This document shows, in pieces, positions 21,286 to 32,962 of a DNA stretch of 64,000 nucleotides. The notes beneath the pieces are model-generated. The model made no database searches, had not been told where the DNA came from, and worked only from the letters and a program-made list of their open reading frames with translations. A program made the translations under genes and the position numbers. The stretch's first letter is position 1. Every line of letters begins with the position of its first letter. This stretch comes from Takakia lepidozioides (lineage: Eukaryota; Streptophyta; Takakiopsida; Takakiales; Takakiaceae), in contig CM060732.1 in the NCBI GenBank assembly GCA_030704615.1, positions 22,010,001 through 22,074,000 of the forward strand, in the 5' to 3' direction.

Positions 21286-21597
21286 CTATGGGTTTTTCTC
21301 TTTATCTCTCTCTGGGGTCCAGCTTGTAACTTTAGTTTTTGTTCCTGCAGGTTCTGAAGCATTTGCTGATGCATAGTCCTCCAGAACAAGCTCTGATTCT
21401 TTTGCCTCGCTGCTGTCAAGTGTGAGTGGATTTGAGGGCGTCTCATCAGATGTGGAAGTGTCTACATAGTCATCAAACAATGAATGAAATGAAATATGGA
21501 GATGTGACATGATAGCTTTGGCAAAACTCTGCCATTCTTCTTCCGAAAAACAATGAAATATGGGATGTATGTATGTAACACCATGGGGATGACCCAC
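21286..21597 (-). CDS. Hypothetical 103-aa ORF
   Basis: An open frame whose start segment includes FSEEEWQSFAKAIMSHLH, followed by an acidic Ser/Thr-rich stretch. Composition looks protein-like, but no family is recognised and there is no intact neighbour. It could be a 5' or internal piece of a transposon gene. Confidence 0.2.
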   Translation of the reverse strand: MGHPHGVTYIHPIFHCFSEEEWQSFAKAIMSHLHISFHSLFDDYVDTSTSDETPSNPLTLDSSEAKESELVLEDYASANASEPAGTKTKVTSWTPERDKEKNP

Positions 21598-21708
21598 CCC
21601 TTTCTTTGAACGTAGTTCTCAGGATTCGTCGCTAGTAGTGCGGGAGCAATGCGAAGCCCTAGTCTTTAGGCTAAGGCTAAAGCTTAGCTAGTTAGGGTGT
21701 GGACAACT

Positions 21709-21905
21709 AGTATGTAGCTGAGTGGTAAGGGCACATACCCTCTCACGAGTGGTTGTGGGTTCAATCCACCTGTTGGAAGTCATTATGGTGTCCACATTCC
21801 CACCGGAAGGCAGTAGCCCTATGGGGTCAAGTGACACCATAAGTTACGCTTGCTTCGGCAACGCGTCCACCTTCCTTTCTTTCTTTTTTCTTTTTGTTAG
21901 GGTGC
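21709..21905 (+). mobile_element. tRNA-derived SINE candidate
   Basis: GTAGCTGAGTGGTAAGGGCA at 21714 matches a pol III A box, and GGGTTCAATCC at about 21747 matches a B box at normal tRNA spacing. The sequence does not fold as a functional tRNA. A unique body of about 110 bp and a T/C-rich stretch (CTTTCTTTCTTTTTTC) follow. Confidence 0.55.
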
Positions 21906-21924
21906 GACTTTCAAGTTTTGGGTA

Positions 21925-22060
21925 GATCACGCACATTGACAGAGATCACACACAACAAATTGTGTAAAGAACTTTTCACATGATATCGAAAAAGCCCTAA
22001 AAACTGCTTACCTTGTCAAGGTAAGTCCCACTAAGGGAGTGAGCCCTCACAAAGGTGGTT
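21925..22060 (+). mobile_element. 3' fragment of LINE family B
   Basis: Shares GATCACACACAACA and AAGGTAAGTCCCACTA with the LINE-B fragments at 46.5-46.8 kb and with the 3' end of the LINE at 35.4-38.2 kb. It follows the SINE directly. Confidence 0.6.
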
Positions 22061-22082
22061 GTGTTTGTTGGCTTGTATCCCG

Positions 22083-22275
22083 CAAGGGATAGAGGCATTG
22101 TGGAGACTTCTTGCCTAGGCGGAGCTAGGGAGAGAACGGAGAACTAGGCTTATCCATTAAGCCTAGTCTATGGAGGGTTGACGGGACCCACAAAGGATCG
22201 AGGCATTGTGGAGACATCTTGCCTAGGGGAGAACTAGACTTATCTATTAAGCCTAGTCTATGGAGGGTTGATGGG
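22083..22275. repeat. About 100-bp tandem duplication
   Basis: AGGCATTGTGGAGAC, CTTGCCTAGG and ATTAAGCCTAGTCTATGGAG each occur twice about 100 bp apart. 22276-23018 is A/T-rich and otherwise empty. Confidence 0.7.
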
Positions 22276-23018
22276 CATGATTCATGAAGCCCTGGGAACA
22301 ACCCCAAAATCACCGGATAGAGCCTCTTGTGGCTGAGCCGCTTGTGGCTGAGCCGCTTGTTAGTGAATCCGGGGTAAGAGGGGGTGGGAAGATTTGACAA
22401 GTGTATTGTTACTTACATCTTCTTGGGAATGTCAGTTCCCTTCCCTTAGCTCTACATTTGTCAAGAGTTGAACTTCAAAACAAACAAAATAAGTAAACTA
22501 TAAAATCATGACATGAAATTACTTTAGATTTATATCACTATGCTTCATGCACTTTGGTAAAGGCTAATGTAGCTTTCAGGAAAGTCAAGTGACTACTCTA
22601 TAGATCTCAACTATATTTTGCATACGTTTGAGAATAGTATATGCATACGCAAAACGTGAATCTAAGTAATCAACATGCATGTATTGAAGATATGCATTAA
22701 AATATTCATCTTCAATCCCAACCAACATTAATGACAAAATTAACATGATATTGCATGTTCTATTGCAGCATGCTCCTCTTGTAATGTAATTTGCAAAGCA
22801 ACGATTTGGCGAGTGGTTTGCCGGACGACAAGAGGTTAGCAAGGTAAGGCCAGAGATCTACCAAAAAACAGTATTTTGACAAACTGTTATTTTCCAAATG
22901 AGTGAAGAAAACCATTTTAATTTAATTTTTATAAAGTACTGTGTATTAACTTTTGTATGTTTCCAAAATACTTTTGAAAGTGGACACACATATATGACAT
23001 GCATTTCCTTGTGGGCAA

Positions 23019-23182
23019 GGTCTGCAAGAGAAGCGTGAGGTCACAGCTGGAGATTCTTCTGATCCAATTTTGGGGGTATCGGAGGCCTGCAAGGTAGATA
23101 CCCGTCCTCAGAAGCTGAACTCGAGGGTGGGGCCTTGCCAAACTGCGGAGCTTCAGCCCTATGCTTCGAGTCTTATGAACAA
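23019..23182 (+). other. Possible orphan exon
   Basis: A G/C-richer island in A/T-rich DNA with an AG before it and GTAAAA after it. One frame is open across about 54 codons (REVTAGDSSDPILG, QKLNSRVGPCQTAELQPYA). Composition fits an exon; no family recognised. It might belong to the broken coiled-coil gene at 16.9-18.4 kb. Confidence 0.25.
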
Positions 23183-25300
23183 TGTAAAATTTGCATTCTG
23201 CTGGAAGAATTTATGTCTCCTTCCATATCTTACAGCTTACCAGTTATTATGGAAGCCCTCAGAAATAGGAGAACAAAAGCATTGAACTTCATGTCCTAGG
23301 CCAAATACTTGTACTTGGTGCAACTGAAGACCACTGTTAGTAGTCAAGTGCTACATACATTATCTGTCGGGTACATTGCTGTATATAGGGCTTGGCTATC
23401 TCCTCTTGTTATTGTTCTCATGGGCACTACTCATGGGCATATCTCTGATGACAATGCTTTTGCGTTTAATGTTTTTTTTCGAGGCATATATGAAGTGCGC
23501 ACAAGAAGTGTACATGTTTGAGGGCCGCTATCTTTCGTGGTCAAAAGATGGAGGTTGCTCCTTTTTTTCTCAAGGTAATTGCACCATTTTCCATCTGTTC
23601 ATGTTCATGTTAGCTCGGGTCTAATTTCAAGTTGGAGTCTAAGGCCAATGCTATCTCAGCAAGGGCTTTGAATTTTTAGTCGTGCATTATTTTGCAATAA
23701 GCAATATTAGTTGAGCTTTGGAGGTAGGATTTACTAGTCAGTAAAGTGTTCCTTTGGTAGGCTTAGAAGAGAGCGGAAGCCAAATATGGATTGCCTAACT
23801 GAAATTCTCCTCACATCCTTCACTATGGGATAATAGTTCTGATCAAGTGAGTCAATTGTCATTATGTCGATGTGCAAAAAGTCTTGCGTATGTTACCTCA
23901 AATCATGGTATAATTCATTGCATCCTCCCATTTCTTTCACGAACGTCAACTTGACAGTGGATGTTCTTCTAAAACCACAATACATAATTGTATTTTTTCC
24001 AAAAAATGTGTGGAGGATTATTGTTCATGGTTATATTGTACATAAAATAGCCAAATAACTATATAAATATTTATTTCTATTATAAATTGCATTTAATTAT
24101 ATTTATCATATTATTTCTGGACCAAACAAAAGTCCAGAATTAGTTAAAATTGTGTTTTACTCTCTATTGACCCATACTCTTTACACTCTATGAAAAAGAT
24201 CAAATGGGACTCATATAGTGTACTCTTACTACAACATACTTACCCACTTTAAAGCATCATCAGTCAATTCATAGATATTTGGAAGTATTGGACTTTTGAA
24301 AAAGTTGTGGCCAAATGCAATAGTACACAAATGTTATCGTTATGGACTTTTTTCTTCATGGTACATACCAAAATGAAAAAAAAAAAAAACTCACTATAAA
24401 TAGACACTTTCTTAAAGAAACTAAAATGACAAATCTAATAGATTAAAATTCAATTATATAAATTTCATGTACTTTTAAGTACCTTAAAAAGCAGTGAATT
24501 CTTAAATTGTTCTATAGGAGGAAAATGAATGAATTAAAGAAACTCCCTTCATTGAAAATGTATATCTGCCTATTACAAAGGACCGCCAAGAAAGATATTG
24601 ACTTTTTCATGTAATTAGAGGTTTAGGGTTTATGGTTTAGTGTTGACTTTAAGGTTGACCTTAGGATTTCGACAACTTAATCTAATCACAATTTGTTTAT
24701 TAAAATGAATTTGCCTTATACGTCCATCAAACTTTCTCATTCAATGCATTGCATTTTCATTTTTCAAACTTTACCAAAAAATGTTGTGTACTTCTTAACC
24801 CCTAATGGATGAGGCTGTTTTTGGTGGGCCCACTCCAAAACACACATACCCTCACGGATGAGGGTATATCTCCCAGCCAAGAAACATCCACAGGGATGAA
24901 CCGTATGAAAGGGAGGCTACCTACCTCATGCACTTGCTGTAAAATTTCCAGCCCATTTCACCGTGTCATTAGGAAGATTATAACAAAATGGTAAGCTCTA
25001 AATCTGTAGTGTATTCCAATTTTAGAGGGAAAAATTGGTTTGACCAGGCAGTTGGACCAAAAAAATATTGTTTCCTTGCAAGACCCCAACCACATTCCAA
25101 TTCTCAGGAACCTAAAGCAACTTGCCCCAAATTTGCAAAATTCCAAAATTTACATAGGACAAGGGGGTCAAAAAGTACTATTTACTTCAATTGACCTTTA
25201 ATTCAGCCATAGGGGTCCAAATTCGGTGGAATTGTTCCTCCTATGATTTCCTACTCCTGCAATAAGAATATCTGAATTCTAACCAAAATGCAGGCAAAGA
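23183..25300. other. A/T-rich intergenic DNA, nothing recognised
   Basis: Only short ORFs with no coding features. Confidence 0.5.
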
Positions 25301-25311
25301 TTTCTAAGTAG

Positions 25312-26110
25312 GTGTATTTCTACTTGAATCCCAGCTCAGGCCATGTATTGCCTGAGCCGGTAGACAATTCCGGCTACAAAAAGGGGGCTACGTCACCGAT
25401 TTACACAGAAAACTCAGGGGACCCGAAAATCGACACCCAAAAAAAGGCCCGGGGATGCCCGTCACGAATGTGGCCCATCTGTCTTGAAGCTCCCCGTGAG
25501 CACCTGCTTTTCCTTGGAATGCAGCGAACCCAAACCATATACCACCCTGAAGACATGATCCACGAACTGAAGGGGGACTTGAACCCCCCGATCTGCCCAG
25601 TGCAAACAGTCCCCTCCAAAAAAAAAAAAAAACTGTGAAACCACCCAAACACAATTCAGCCAACACCGAAGGACCCCCATCACCTCCACAACCCTCAACC
25701 AGCAGCAGCAGATTCCCATCACCCCCACAGCCTGTGAACCATCACCAGCCCTTCCCCCATCACCAAAACAGCCCACAATGAGCAAGCGCCAGCAGACCCC
25801 CATGACCCCCCACTCCCAAAACTGCCCATCAACCAGCAGCAGCATGACCCCTACACCCATCTACTGCCCATGAACCATCACCACCAGCCCCCCATGACCC
25901 CCACTGCCCGTCAACCAGCATGGACACACACAACCCCTGAGAAGAACCCATACCCACCACAGATCAGAGACACCCACACCCCACGCCCCACGCACACACG
26001 CCATCTACAGCCTCCAACATACCTGCATGCAGTCCCACACCCCGGTGAACCCCCACCCACACAAACATATGCACACACAAAGAAAGAAGACAGTGCAGCA
26101 ATCCAGAATT
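25312..26110. repeat. Low-complexity CCC/CAC-rich tract
   Basis: After an A-run at 25619-25631, 25640-26100 is built from degenerate CCCATCACC and CCCCATGACCCC units. It lies just beyond the piggyBac C-terminus. No gene. Confidence 0.5.
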
Positions 26111-26113
26111 TAG

Positions 26114-29100
26114 TCACCTCGAGGCATGCCGGTGTGCCTCATTCCAACACCGCCCAAGGCACAAGTGGTTGCCGTCGCAGCCAGGGCAGTAATGGTGAGT
26201 ACGAACATGGCACATGACACACACTCGCCGCCGTGTGGTGTGAAGGCACTGATACACAAACGTGCATTCTGAATCCCCCGTGGTGTCATTGTTGTCAGTG
26301 CAGCAGCCCCATGTCAAACCATATGCCACAGCCAGATTGAATTGCAGATGGGTCATGGCCCGACGCCCACTCTTTCTCTCCATTGCAGAATGCAAGATAT
26401 ACGTATTCACTAGTGCGGTATCCATAAGAAAAAAAAACAGACGATGCCACAACTTCTTTGTGCGCAGCTGTAAGCTGTACGCACCCCTAAGCTGGTCCTG
26501 CACGTCTACCCCTCGCATGTACGTTTGGTATTGCACATGTGTAGGCACGTATGGCACAGGCACTCTCTGGTTTTCCACAAAACGACGTACAGTCACAAGA
26601 GATGAAGGGCTGCAAGCTGGCCTAGCTGTAGATGACAGTAAGAATACACCCTTCTTGTCCCACCACAACACAGCAGCCACCTCCCTGGACACATGCAACC
26701 TGTACCAGCTAATGTGTATGGTCCGATGATCTTTGGTTTTGAAGCTTGATAAGAGGCAATCAGTATTTCCAAACGAAAGAAATCACAAGGGAGTAGCTGA
26801 GCAACCAGAGCTGTAACCTTGCCACAAACATCTAGGTAACTTGTAGACTTCCATGCCACACCTTGTGATCTTCCAAATTCATTATGCCTACTACCTCCAG
26901 CCAGCCAAAAGTAAACGGGAAGGAAAGTACATCATTACACAACTAGCAAGTCTATGAAGAGAAAATGAAGTTATCATCGTAGTCTTTGTTACAATCATCC
27001 TTGCGATCCTTGTAATCTCTGTGTTGTCGTTTTGTGCTTTCTGTGTCTGTTGGGTTTGTGGCAACATCATTGGACCTGTGGAAATTGGAGGAAGTGGAGG
27101 AATTTTTGCTTCCGAGCCTGCTCTGTACGCCGCACTCCCTCCCTTGCATCGACCTACTGCACATCTGCTGATGCGAGGAAAAGCTGTCAAGTAACGATCT
27201 GCTTCTGGTCTTGTGCCTTTGAGGGTTTCAACGCTGATTGAGAAATCGCCCGCTTCCTGGTTGCATGAATCAATGACTAAATCAGGTAGTTGTAAAGAGT
27301 GTGCAGTCATGGCATGTAGCGTCTGCTGGATGTAGGTTGCTCCAGGGGAGGTTGGTGGCTTGAGGTCAAACTTGGAGGATGTTGTCTCTCTCCAGCGGCT
27401 GGTCGCATGCAGCTTGCTTCGAGATCAGGTCTCAGGTCCATGTAAAGTGGCTACTGACGATGACTCCAAGGAACTTCGACAACCTACCCAGAGGTGAAAT
27501 ATTATTAGGTTTCCTTCCTCCATTGTTTGGCAGTCTTGGATTTTTTCATTTTCAACAAAGAAGGAGGGAGACCCTTTTTGTTCACTCTTATCGTGCCAGT
27601 GGCCCAAGTGCCAAGTTTGGCCATGTCATACAGAAGCTGGACCCCTGTAAAGTAATTCCTAGTCACAATGACATGGCCCAAACCATGTAGCCCGTCGGCC
27701 AGCCGGGTGACCACATCGTAACCTTCTCTCTTCATACTTTTCTGCCTCTGGCCATCTGGCCCTCCTGCATTCTTACCAGCGTACACTGAAAAGTCGTAGA
27801 CATATGAACTCTCCGAGTTAGCCAAGGCCCACACCTTGATGCCCCATTTGCATGGTTTCTTATGCATATATATCATAATTGGGGAGTACTTCCCCTCGTA
27901 ACGGATCATCACCTCGTCGACAGTCATCATTTTGTTCAGATTCCAGAGACTTTTAAAGCTATCCACAATCTCATCACACCCCACCTAAGCTTTCCAAGCT
28001 TATCATAATTACGACTTTTACGATCTGCCACCAACGTGGCGTTGTCAACAAGATGCAAACAGTGGAGTATGGCCTCATACCTATCTCGAGTCATCACTTT
28101 GCGGATGACAGGACAAGCGAAGAATGTCTCCGAGTGTTGCCGGTAAAATCGTGTTCGGGGCAACTTCTTCATGCCCATGAAGACACAGACTCCAATCCAA
28201 GCCCTGAGCTCAGGAACAGTGAGCTCTTTCCACCGAGGCCCCCGCCCGTACTGAAAGGTTCAACAGCATAACAATTGGACTCCCTACATATTCGCCCAAG
28301 CACCTGTCGCCTCCAAAACAAACCAAAAAACCAAATCGGATATGAGCCCTTCATCTCAGGTAGGCAGGACCAGGTTGAGGGCCAGAAAATGCAGCTCTAT
28401 CACTCACAAAGTCAGAGCCTGCGTTGATTTCCCACGTCTTCGCCTTGAACATCTCCACAAAATCGGCCGAGATTTCTTCATCACACTCCATATCAAGCAC
28501 CTCGTTTTCCCAGTCTGCTTCGTCAGCAGAGTCGTCCATGTACCCTTCGTCACCCTCAAAATCCTCGTCCATGTCGGAGGAGGCCTCATCGTGGCCCAAA
28601 AAAGGATTAGAAGACCCCTCCCCAAAATGAACCAGTGCACCTGTGTTGGGATGCATGTCCCCCAAAGCAGCCCGACCGACGGCAAGCATGCTCCCAGCAC
28701 CCAGAGGCCCGCCAACACATCCCACAACACTCGAATTCACCACTCCCTTATTTTTTTTCTTCACCACACTTTTGGGAGGTGCTGTCACACTTGCCCGACC
28801 TTTTTGCACGAGCCAACTCCTTCAGACGGCTAACTGTCAGCATCGGGCCAGACATCATCTGTCAAAACAGAATTCACAGCGTCACTGAACCCATCTTTAT
28901 ACCTTCATTTCTTCTCTCTCTCTCCAACCAAGAATTAGAGCCCACTTGGTGTCTAAACAGAAAGCGGAAATTGTGAGGACGAGGGTGTCGAGGCCAACGA
29001 TTGGCGAACGGCGGTGGAGGCAAACTACAGAGGAAAGCAGGAGATAGACACCCCAATATTACCTTGCACTGCTCGGGAGTGCAGTGCTGCTCCTCAAGCG

Positions 29101-29191
29101 CCCACTCTCTTATAACCTCCGCAGCAACTACAAGCTCGGGTGGGGGCGATGGTGGCTCAGGCACAAGAGTGTCATTCCTCTTTGGTGCCAT
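26114..29191 (-). pseudogene. piggyBac-type transposase gene, broken
   Basis: Leftward. Exon 1 (29191-29063) starts MAPKRNDTLVPEP and ends at donor GTAATA. Exon 2 starts after TGACAG at 28858. An acidic N-terminal region (28809-28351) ends AAFSGPQPGPAYLR, as in piggyBac. The core follows at 28178-27936 (MTRDRYEAILHCLHLVDN, DKLGKLRW) and 27984-27505 (MMTVDEVMIRYEGKY, PCKWGIKVWALANS, GTWATGTIRVNKKG). The C-terminal piece at 26698-26114 has WWDKKGVFLLSST, RGVDVQDQLRGAYSL and a Cys/His cluster (CVMCHVRTHHYCPGCDG). Frameshifts occur near 28800 (A run), 28350-28180 and 27970, and 26700-27500 holds an unrelated-looking insertion. The usual second catalytic Asp (DNxFTS motif) reads RNYFTG here. So the copy is probably dead. 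Confidence 0.8.
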
Positions 29192-30150
29192 ACGAATCCC
29201 TGGGACTGCACAGAGATCACAGGAAATGAATGCAAGCCCTCACAATGAATCAATGCAGACGGCCCATCTTCCCCAAGCATAGGAAGGAAGGATATACCTC
29301 GACGAATTTTGCAAACTCTCCAAAACCAGCTGCAAAATGAAACCCTGACACACCACGCTCCCCTGCAACCATTCCCTATCACACAAAACACAGAGCCCAA
29401 ACGCATAAAAACATTTCACAAAACGACATGCAAGAAAAAATGATAACTTGCATTACAATGCAAATTCGGGAGGGCACAAAAATCTAAAGGCCAAACACTC
29501 AGCCCTAACAGCTGTGTAAAATCAAACACACCCCGAACTCTAATGTCTAGAACACAAAGCAGGAAACAAAACAGCTCCCGCCGCTTCGAGCCTGGGAGAG
29601 GTAAGTCGCCATGACCCGAAAATGACGCCCAAAAATACACCCCCTTACGAAGCGAATGCGGGCGATGAACGGAAGATCAAACAAAACATGCACACAAAAG
29701 CACTAAGGAAATGTGAGAGGGGCCACGATTTGCAAACTCCAGGAACCCAGACTCTGTGCGCGCAAAGAGAGAGCATGTTCCACGCTGCCGCCACCCATCA
29801 CTGGCCACAGAGTGACATCCCTATGTTCGCACGAGTGGACATGCCAACCCTGCATGCACCCGATCGCTGGCATCGGGCCACCGACACCCATTTTGTCTGC
29901 CACGTGGCTAGGTCAAAGCCCGTGGAGGGCCAGAAACCATTGGATTTTGGGTGCTCATCATCACTTCAAAAAATCCTAACGGCGCAGGATTTGTCCAATT
30001 ATGGTGCAATAAATTCTGTCCGGCGCAGAATTCCAATGACCCATCTTCATCCACATTCATCCAAGGGCCCACCGACAGTCGAAATATCCAATCGACCCGA
30101 ATTAGGTCGACTCGTCCATTAGGGATTAAGGACTACAAATGAGGATTTAT
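29192..30150. other. No supportable gene
   Basis: Upstream of the piggyBac exon. Open frames here (such as plus 29622-30122) have no recognisable domains. Contains paired motifs CCTAACGGCGCAGGAT and CTGTCCGGCGCAGAAT at about 29990-30030. Confidence 0.3.
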
Positions 30151-30177
30151 TCTGAGCGACCGTAACTTGCTTTCACC

Positions 30178-30670
30178 CAACAATACAAGAAGTATGTAGA
30201 TCAACATCGACAACTTCAACCCAAGTTCAAGGTCGGCGATCGTGTATGGCTCATTCGACGGAACATACAAACCACGCAACCATCAAGGAAGTTGGACGCC
30301 TTGGACCATTCAAAATTATTCATCAAATTAATCCGGTCAGTTTTCGGCTTGAACTCCCACGGAGTATGCGCATCCATCCAGTCTTTCATGTTTCATTATT
30401 GAAGTTGTATCATTACTCGAATATTTTAGAGAGAGTTTCCGTACCACCTCCACCAATCGAAGTCAATCATGAAACCGGTATGAAGTCGACGAAGTCCTGG
30501 ACTCTCGCATTAAACGTGGACGACTCGAGTACTTTATACATAGGAAATGTTACGACATTAGTGAACAAATGTAAGAACCTTCACTCAACCTCGCCAATGC
30601 ATTTGACAAAGTCCAAGAGTTTCATCAACGATATCCAGCTAAGTCTCGAGCCACACGTCAATAAGACATC
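30178..30670 (+). pseudogene. Ty3 chromovirus: integrase C-terminus and chromodomain-like end
   Basis: One frame reads [20 protein letters not shown], then after a small indel near 30290 another gives [20 protein letters not shown] and [10 protein letters not shown], the typical end of Ty3-type integrase. After another shift near 30480 a chromodomain-like segment follows ([19 protein letters not shown], then [20 protein letters not shown]). It belongs to the Tf1/sushi-like chromovirus type. Broken by at least two indels and one stop. Confidence 0.75.
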
Positions 30671-30738
30671 ACAATGATGATGTCAGCCAAGTTAGCTTCA
30701 AGGCGAAGACTCCACATTCAGTGTACCTGATACACGAT

Positions 30739-30750
30739 AAGGAGGGAGGA
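30739..30750 (+). other. Polypurine tract
   Basis: AAGGAGGGAGGA directly before the proposed LTR; plus-strand primer site of the retroelement. Confidence 0.5.
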
Positions 30751-31293
30751 ACATCACATATCAGTATATATAGCTACACTTCCAGCACTCTTACATCTTG
30801 TATTGGCAGCATGGAATCACGAGAATCGGATACATTGGAGCTGTCGCTTACCCAACTACCAGACCAGCCGTTCCGACTCTTATAACCTTCAACATCTCGC
30901 CAAAGCCCTCGAGACGACGGGCCACCAATGTGACGCGTACTTCCTCGTCTGGACCCCGTACGACGGCAAGTGGAGACTACTCGAAGTCTGATAATCCTGT
31001 TGGAGATTTAGGCTTCGAACCCAGAGGGCAACAAAATCATGTTTGAAAACAACTTTGAAGCTTCTCCTGAAGGATCTTTAGAAAACTAGAGTATGGAGTA
31101 TAAGTAGGAGGCGAAACAGATGACCCCTCAGTCTCGCCAACACAATCTTGAGGTATTTTCTAGTTCCAGTCTAGCATCTTGTGTTCTTGTTCTATCATAT
31201 ATATAGATTCGCATTTCTATCCACGGAGTTTCTATCGAGTCTTCTCCACTCGGATTTCTTATTTGTAATTTACCACTAATCTCGTCCGTGACA
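30751..31293 (+). repeat. Ty3-type LTR, about 543 bp
   Basis: Begins after the polypurine tract, contains TATATATAG at about 30766 and a second TATA-like GTATAAG at about 31091, and ends CGTCCGTGACA, followed by ATTTGGCGAG. TGACA then TTTGGCG is a common LTR/primer-site junction in this group. The start is less sure, because no TG is present at 30751. Confidence 0.55.
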
Positions 31294-31344
31294 ATTTGGC
31301 GAGATTATATTTTTTTCAATTTGTTGTGTATATCATAAATTGTT

Positions 31345-31845
31345 ATGGAAGAATCTTTTGCCGCGATCGTTGCAATGATGCATGATCTTCAAAACAACTT
31401 CAAGAACTTCAAGAGACAAACTTCCAATTCCAAGCTGATCGACCTCAAGTTTTAGCTCCGGTTGAACAAGATCTCCAATGACAAATTCAAGAGCTACGTG
31501 AAATTGGTACAGGCCGCCCGGAGACTTCTAGTTCCGCCGCGACATCGATACAACAATGAACAAAAGAACCCAAGGTCAGCATACCTGAAAAGTTTGATAG
31601 AATGAGGTCGAAGTTTCGAGGGTTTATTCAACAAGTTCGGTTCCTCATTCGTTTGAAGCATGACCGGTACCCTGACTGTGCCTCCCAGATTGGATTGATA
31701 GGGACTTTACTTTCAGGAACCGCCTTGTTATGGTTTGCACCATTGCTCGAAAAAAAGTCACCATTGCTCTACGACTTTGAAAGTTTTTTTGCGGAGTTTA
31801 GTGCAACATTCAACGAAGCTAATCGTGAAAGAGTTGCCGATCCGT
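31345..31845 (+). pseudogene. Ty3 chromovirus gag, 5' part, degenerate
   Basis: Starts MEESFAAIVAMMHDLQ 50 bp after the LTR. After frame breaks it continues in the frame open at 31602-31889 with FIQQVRFLIRLKHDRYPDCA, QIGLIGTLLSGTALLWFAPL and FESFFAEFSATF, characteristic of Ty3 gag. It is cut at about 31845 by a LINE fragment. Confidence 0.7.
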
Positions 31846-32157
31846 GGGAGATTCAACTGTCTATTCCGTGGAACCCCATGTCTCACTAAGGTCTTCCATT
31901 ATAAGGATCAGAAATGCTTGGCAGCTTATCTGCATGAGGCCTTGGCCCTTAGGCAAACCCTTCAGCAGTAGTTGCTTCTGGGTTGCTTTTGGCCGTGTTT
32001 TGTCTCTTCTTTGTGGTTTCTCCCTTTGTCCCATAAGCTCTTTGAGCTTTCCGTACACGTTCATTGTCATGCCATCAAACTTTATCTACTTGTAAGGCAT
32101 CGAGAGAGTTGTTTGAATCCTCCTTGGGTTAAAGAAAGGCTCACTGATTTCATGATT
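31841..32157 (+). mobile_element. 3' fragment of LINE family A
   Basis: GATCCGTGGGAGATTC at the left edge matches the LINE at 33.35 kb (inverted). The frame then reads HYKDQKCLAAYLHEALALRQ, equal to the C-terminus of the minus-strand LINE-A ORF. The 3' UTR motif TGTCCCATAAGCTCT is shared too. Confidence 0.8.
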
Positions 32158-32830
32158 TAAGGTCAAGACAATGTGGTACCTTCAACATCTTCAAGCTTGT
32201 TTGTTCCGATTAGCATATCCATCCCTAGTTTTCCATCATGTCAAGTTTTGTAAATTGGTTCAGTAGCTGGATCTATGGTGGTTTTCAAGTGTTTTCCAGA
32301 TGTTACTGACACTGTGGCAACCTGCAAATATCCAAAAACGGGAAACAAGGCCAAGGAGAAACTTTGGAAGGACTGTATTTCAGAGCCCCCAGTCAATCGG
32401 TGGGACAATTGAGGTAAAGAAGTGAATACCTGTTATGTTACAGTGAGAGACAGACAACAGCATGCTTTCTTGGAAAATGTCATCCTCCTGCCCTCTCAAA
32501 CACATTCCCTTGATAAGCAAGGCGGCGTATTTGCTAGAAAAAATTTAGGCTGTCTTCATCAGCTGCTAGTAGCAAGGGGAGGAACTACATTATTGGTGCC
32601 AAGGCAGGAATAGCTGAAGGAGGCAGGGATGGAGTTGGGTATGATATATCCTTCAAGCACAAGAGTACCTATGATCCAATGTGGGTTGATAGCTACAAGA
32701 AACCTGCATCGATAGATGGTCAACTGGAAGCAGCAGAGGAGACACAGTTCATAAAATCAGGCACCTCCACCATGACCACAGCTTCCGCAAGAGGACCAAC
32801 AGGAGTCCACAAGACCTCACTTACCACACT
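32158..32830 (+). repeat. Dispersed family copy 2 (PPR 5'-region-like)
   Basis: Diverged match to 15740-16420 (GGTCAAGACAATGTGG, TAGCTGAAGGAGGCAGGGAT, CATGACCACAGCTTC). No ORF of note. Confidence 0.55.
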
Positions 32831-32962
32831 TACAAGTTTCTTACCACATTAAACATCATAAGCTATGGATCTCACATTTAAGCCTTATAACAGTGGTGAT
32901 AAATCAGTTTGACCTCAGAGCCGTGGGTCATGCATCTTGACCCCATGTAACCGATACAATGC

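Noticed and set aside
21714-21785. tRNA gene
   Set aside because: A and B boxes are present but the acceptor stem does not pair, so a SINE head is more likely.
26262-26729. 155-codon plus ORF
   Set aside because: Antisense to the piggyBac C-terminal part.
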